From: Hellea sp.
GTDB lineage: Bacteria; Pseudomonadota; Alphaproteobacteria; Caulobacterales; Maricaulaceae
Assembly: GCA_020629545.1 (NCBI GenBank)
Contig: JAHDDC010000030.1
Span: 1-35,604, forward strand
DNA length: 35,604 bases
Reading direction: 5' to 3'
The notes under the pieces were generated by a model. The model saw nothing but the letters and a program-made list of their open reading frames with translations, had not been told where the DNA came from and searched no databases. Both the position numbers and the translations under genes were made by a program. Positions 35,575 to 35,604 of this stretch are shown piece by piece (within the stretch, counting starts at the first letter, position 1; each line of letters opens with the position of its first letter).

Positions 35575-35604
35575 ACGCGCATGTAATAAGCGGACTGGAC
35601 CCGG

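Noticed and set aside
35565..35604. Possible start of a plus-strand gene at the right edge (MTINAHVISGL)
   Set aside because: Only 13 codons are visible, with no clear ribosome binding site, so it cannot be supported.

Overview
This window looks like chromosomal DNA from an alphaproteobacterium, most likely a marine Hyphomonadaceae/Maricaulales-type species. That placement is an inference from gene order and protein flavour: serS-surE-pcm, aroQ-accB-accC, a heparinase II/III-like gene between rpe and purH, and an Xanthomonas/Maricaulis-type acetylglutamate synthase-kinase homologue beside an argE-like gene. Base composition is moderate and even. I see no rRNA, tRNA, insertion sequence, integrase or CRISPR array. 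Coding density is high, and no gene-free stretch exceeds about 270 bases.

Layout. 1-4108 (minus): partial mmsA, an FAD-dependent reductase, a class II aldolase-family protein and alanine dehydrogenase. 4242-7266 (plus): a divergent Lrp/AsnC regulator, then the outer-membrane LPS translocon gene lptD. 7263-10133 (minus): ferredoxin-NADP reductase, GTP cyclohydrolase I, a DUF1499 membrane protein and an alpha/beta hydrolase. 10265-14544 (plus): a two-gene RND efflux operon. 14531-16018 (minus): an Ig-like/degenerate-LysM envelope protein and free-methionine-R-sulfoxide reductase. 16135-24021 (plus): a compact run gap, rpe, heparinase-like, membrane nucleotide-sugar dehydratase, purH, crotonase-family. 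24057-25048 (minus): thiS-thiG. 25112-28329 (plus): aroQ-accB-accC and a Pro/Gln-rich membrane protein. 28334-31845 (minus): thyA, serS, surE, pcm. 32016-35400 (minus): argE-like, an NAGS whose kinase domain is degenerate, and an M14 carboxypeptidase.

Most genes are housekeeping: alanine and branched-chain or propionyl catabolism, glycolysis and pentose phosphate, purine, folate, thiamine, shikimate, fatty-acid and arginine synthesis, and envelope biogenesis. Several sets are translationally coupled by ATGA-type overlaps. No obvious new defence or mobile system is present. The points most worth a second look are the kinase-dead-looking acetylglutamate synthase, a perfect 20-bp palindrome over the gap promoter region, a nested 40-bp palindrome before thyA, an inverted repeat before the RND operon, a C-terminally degenerate LysM protein, and several starts that differ from the longest reading frame.
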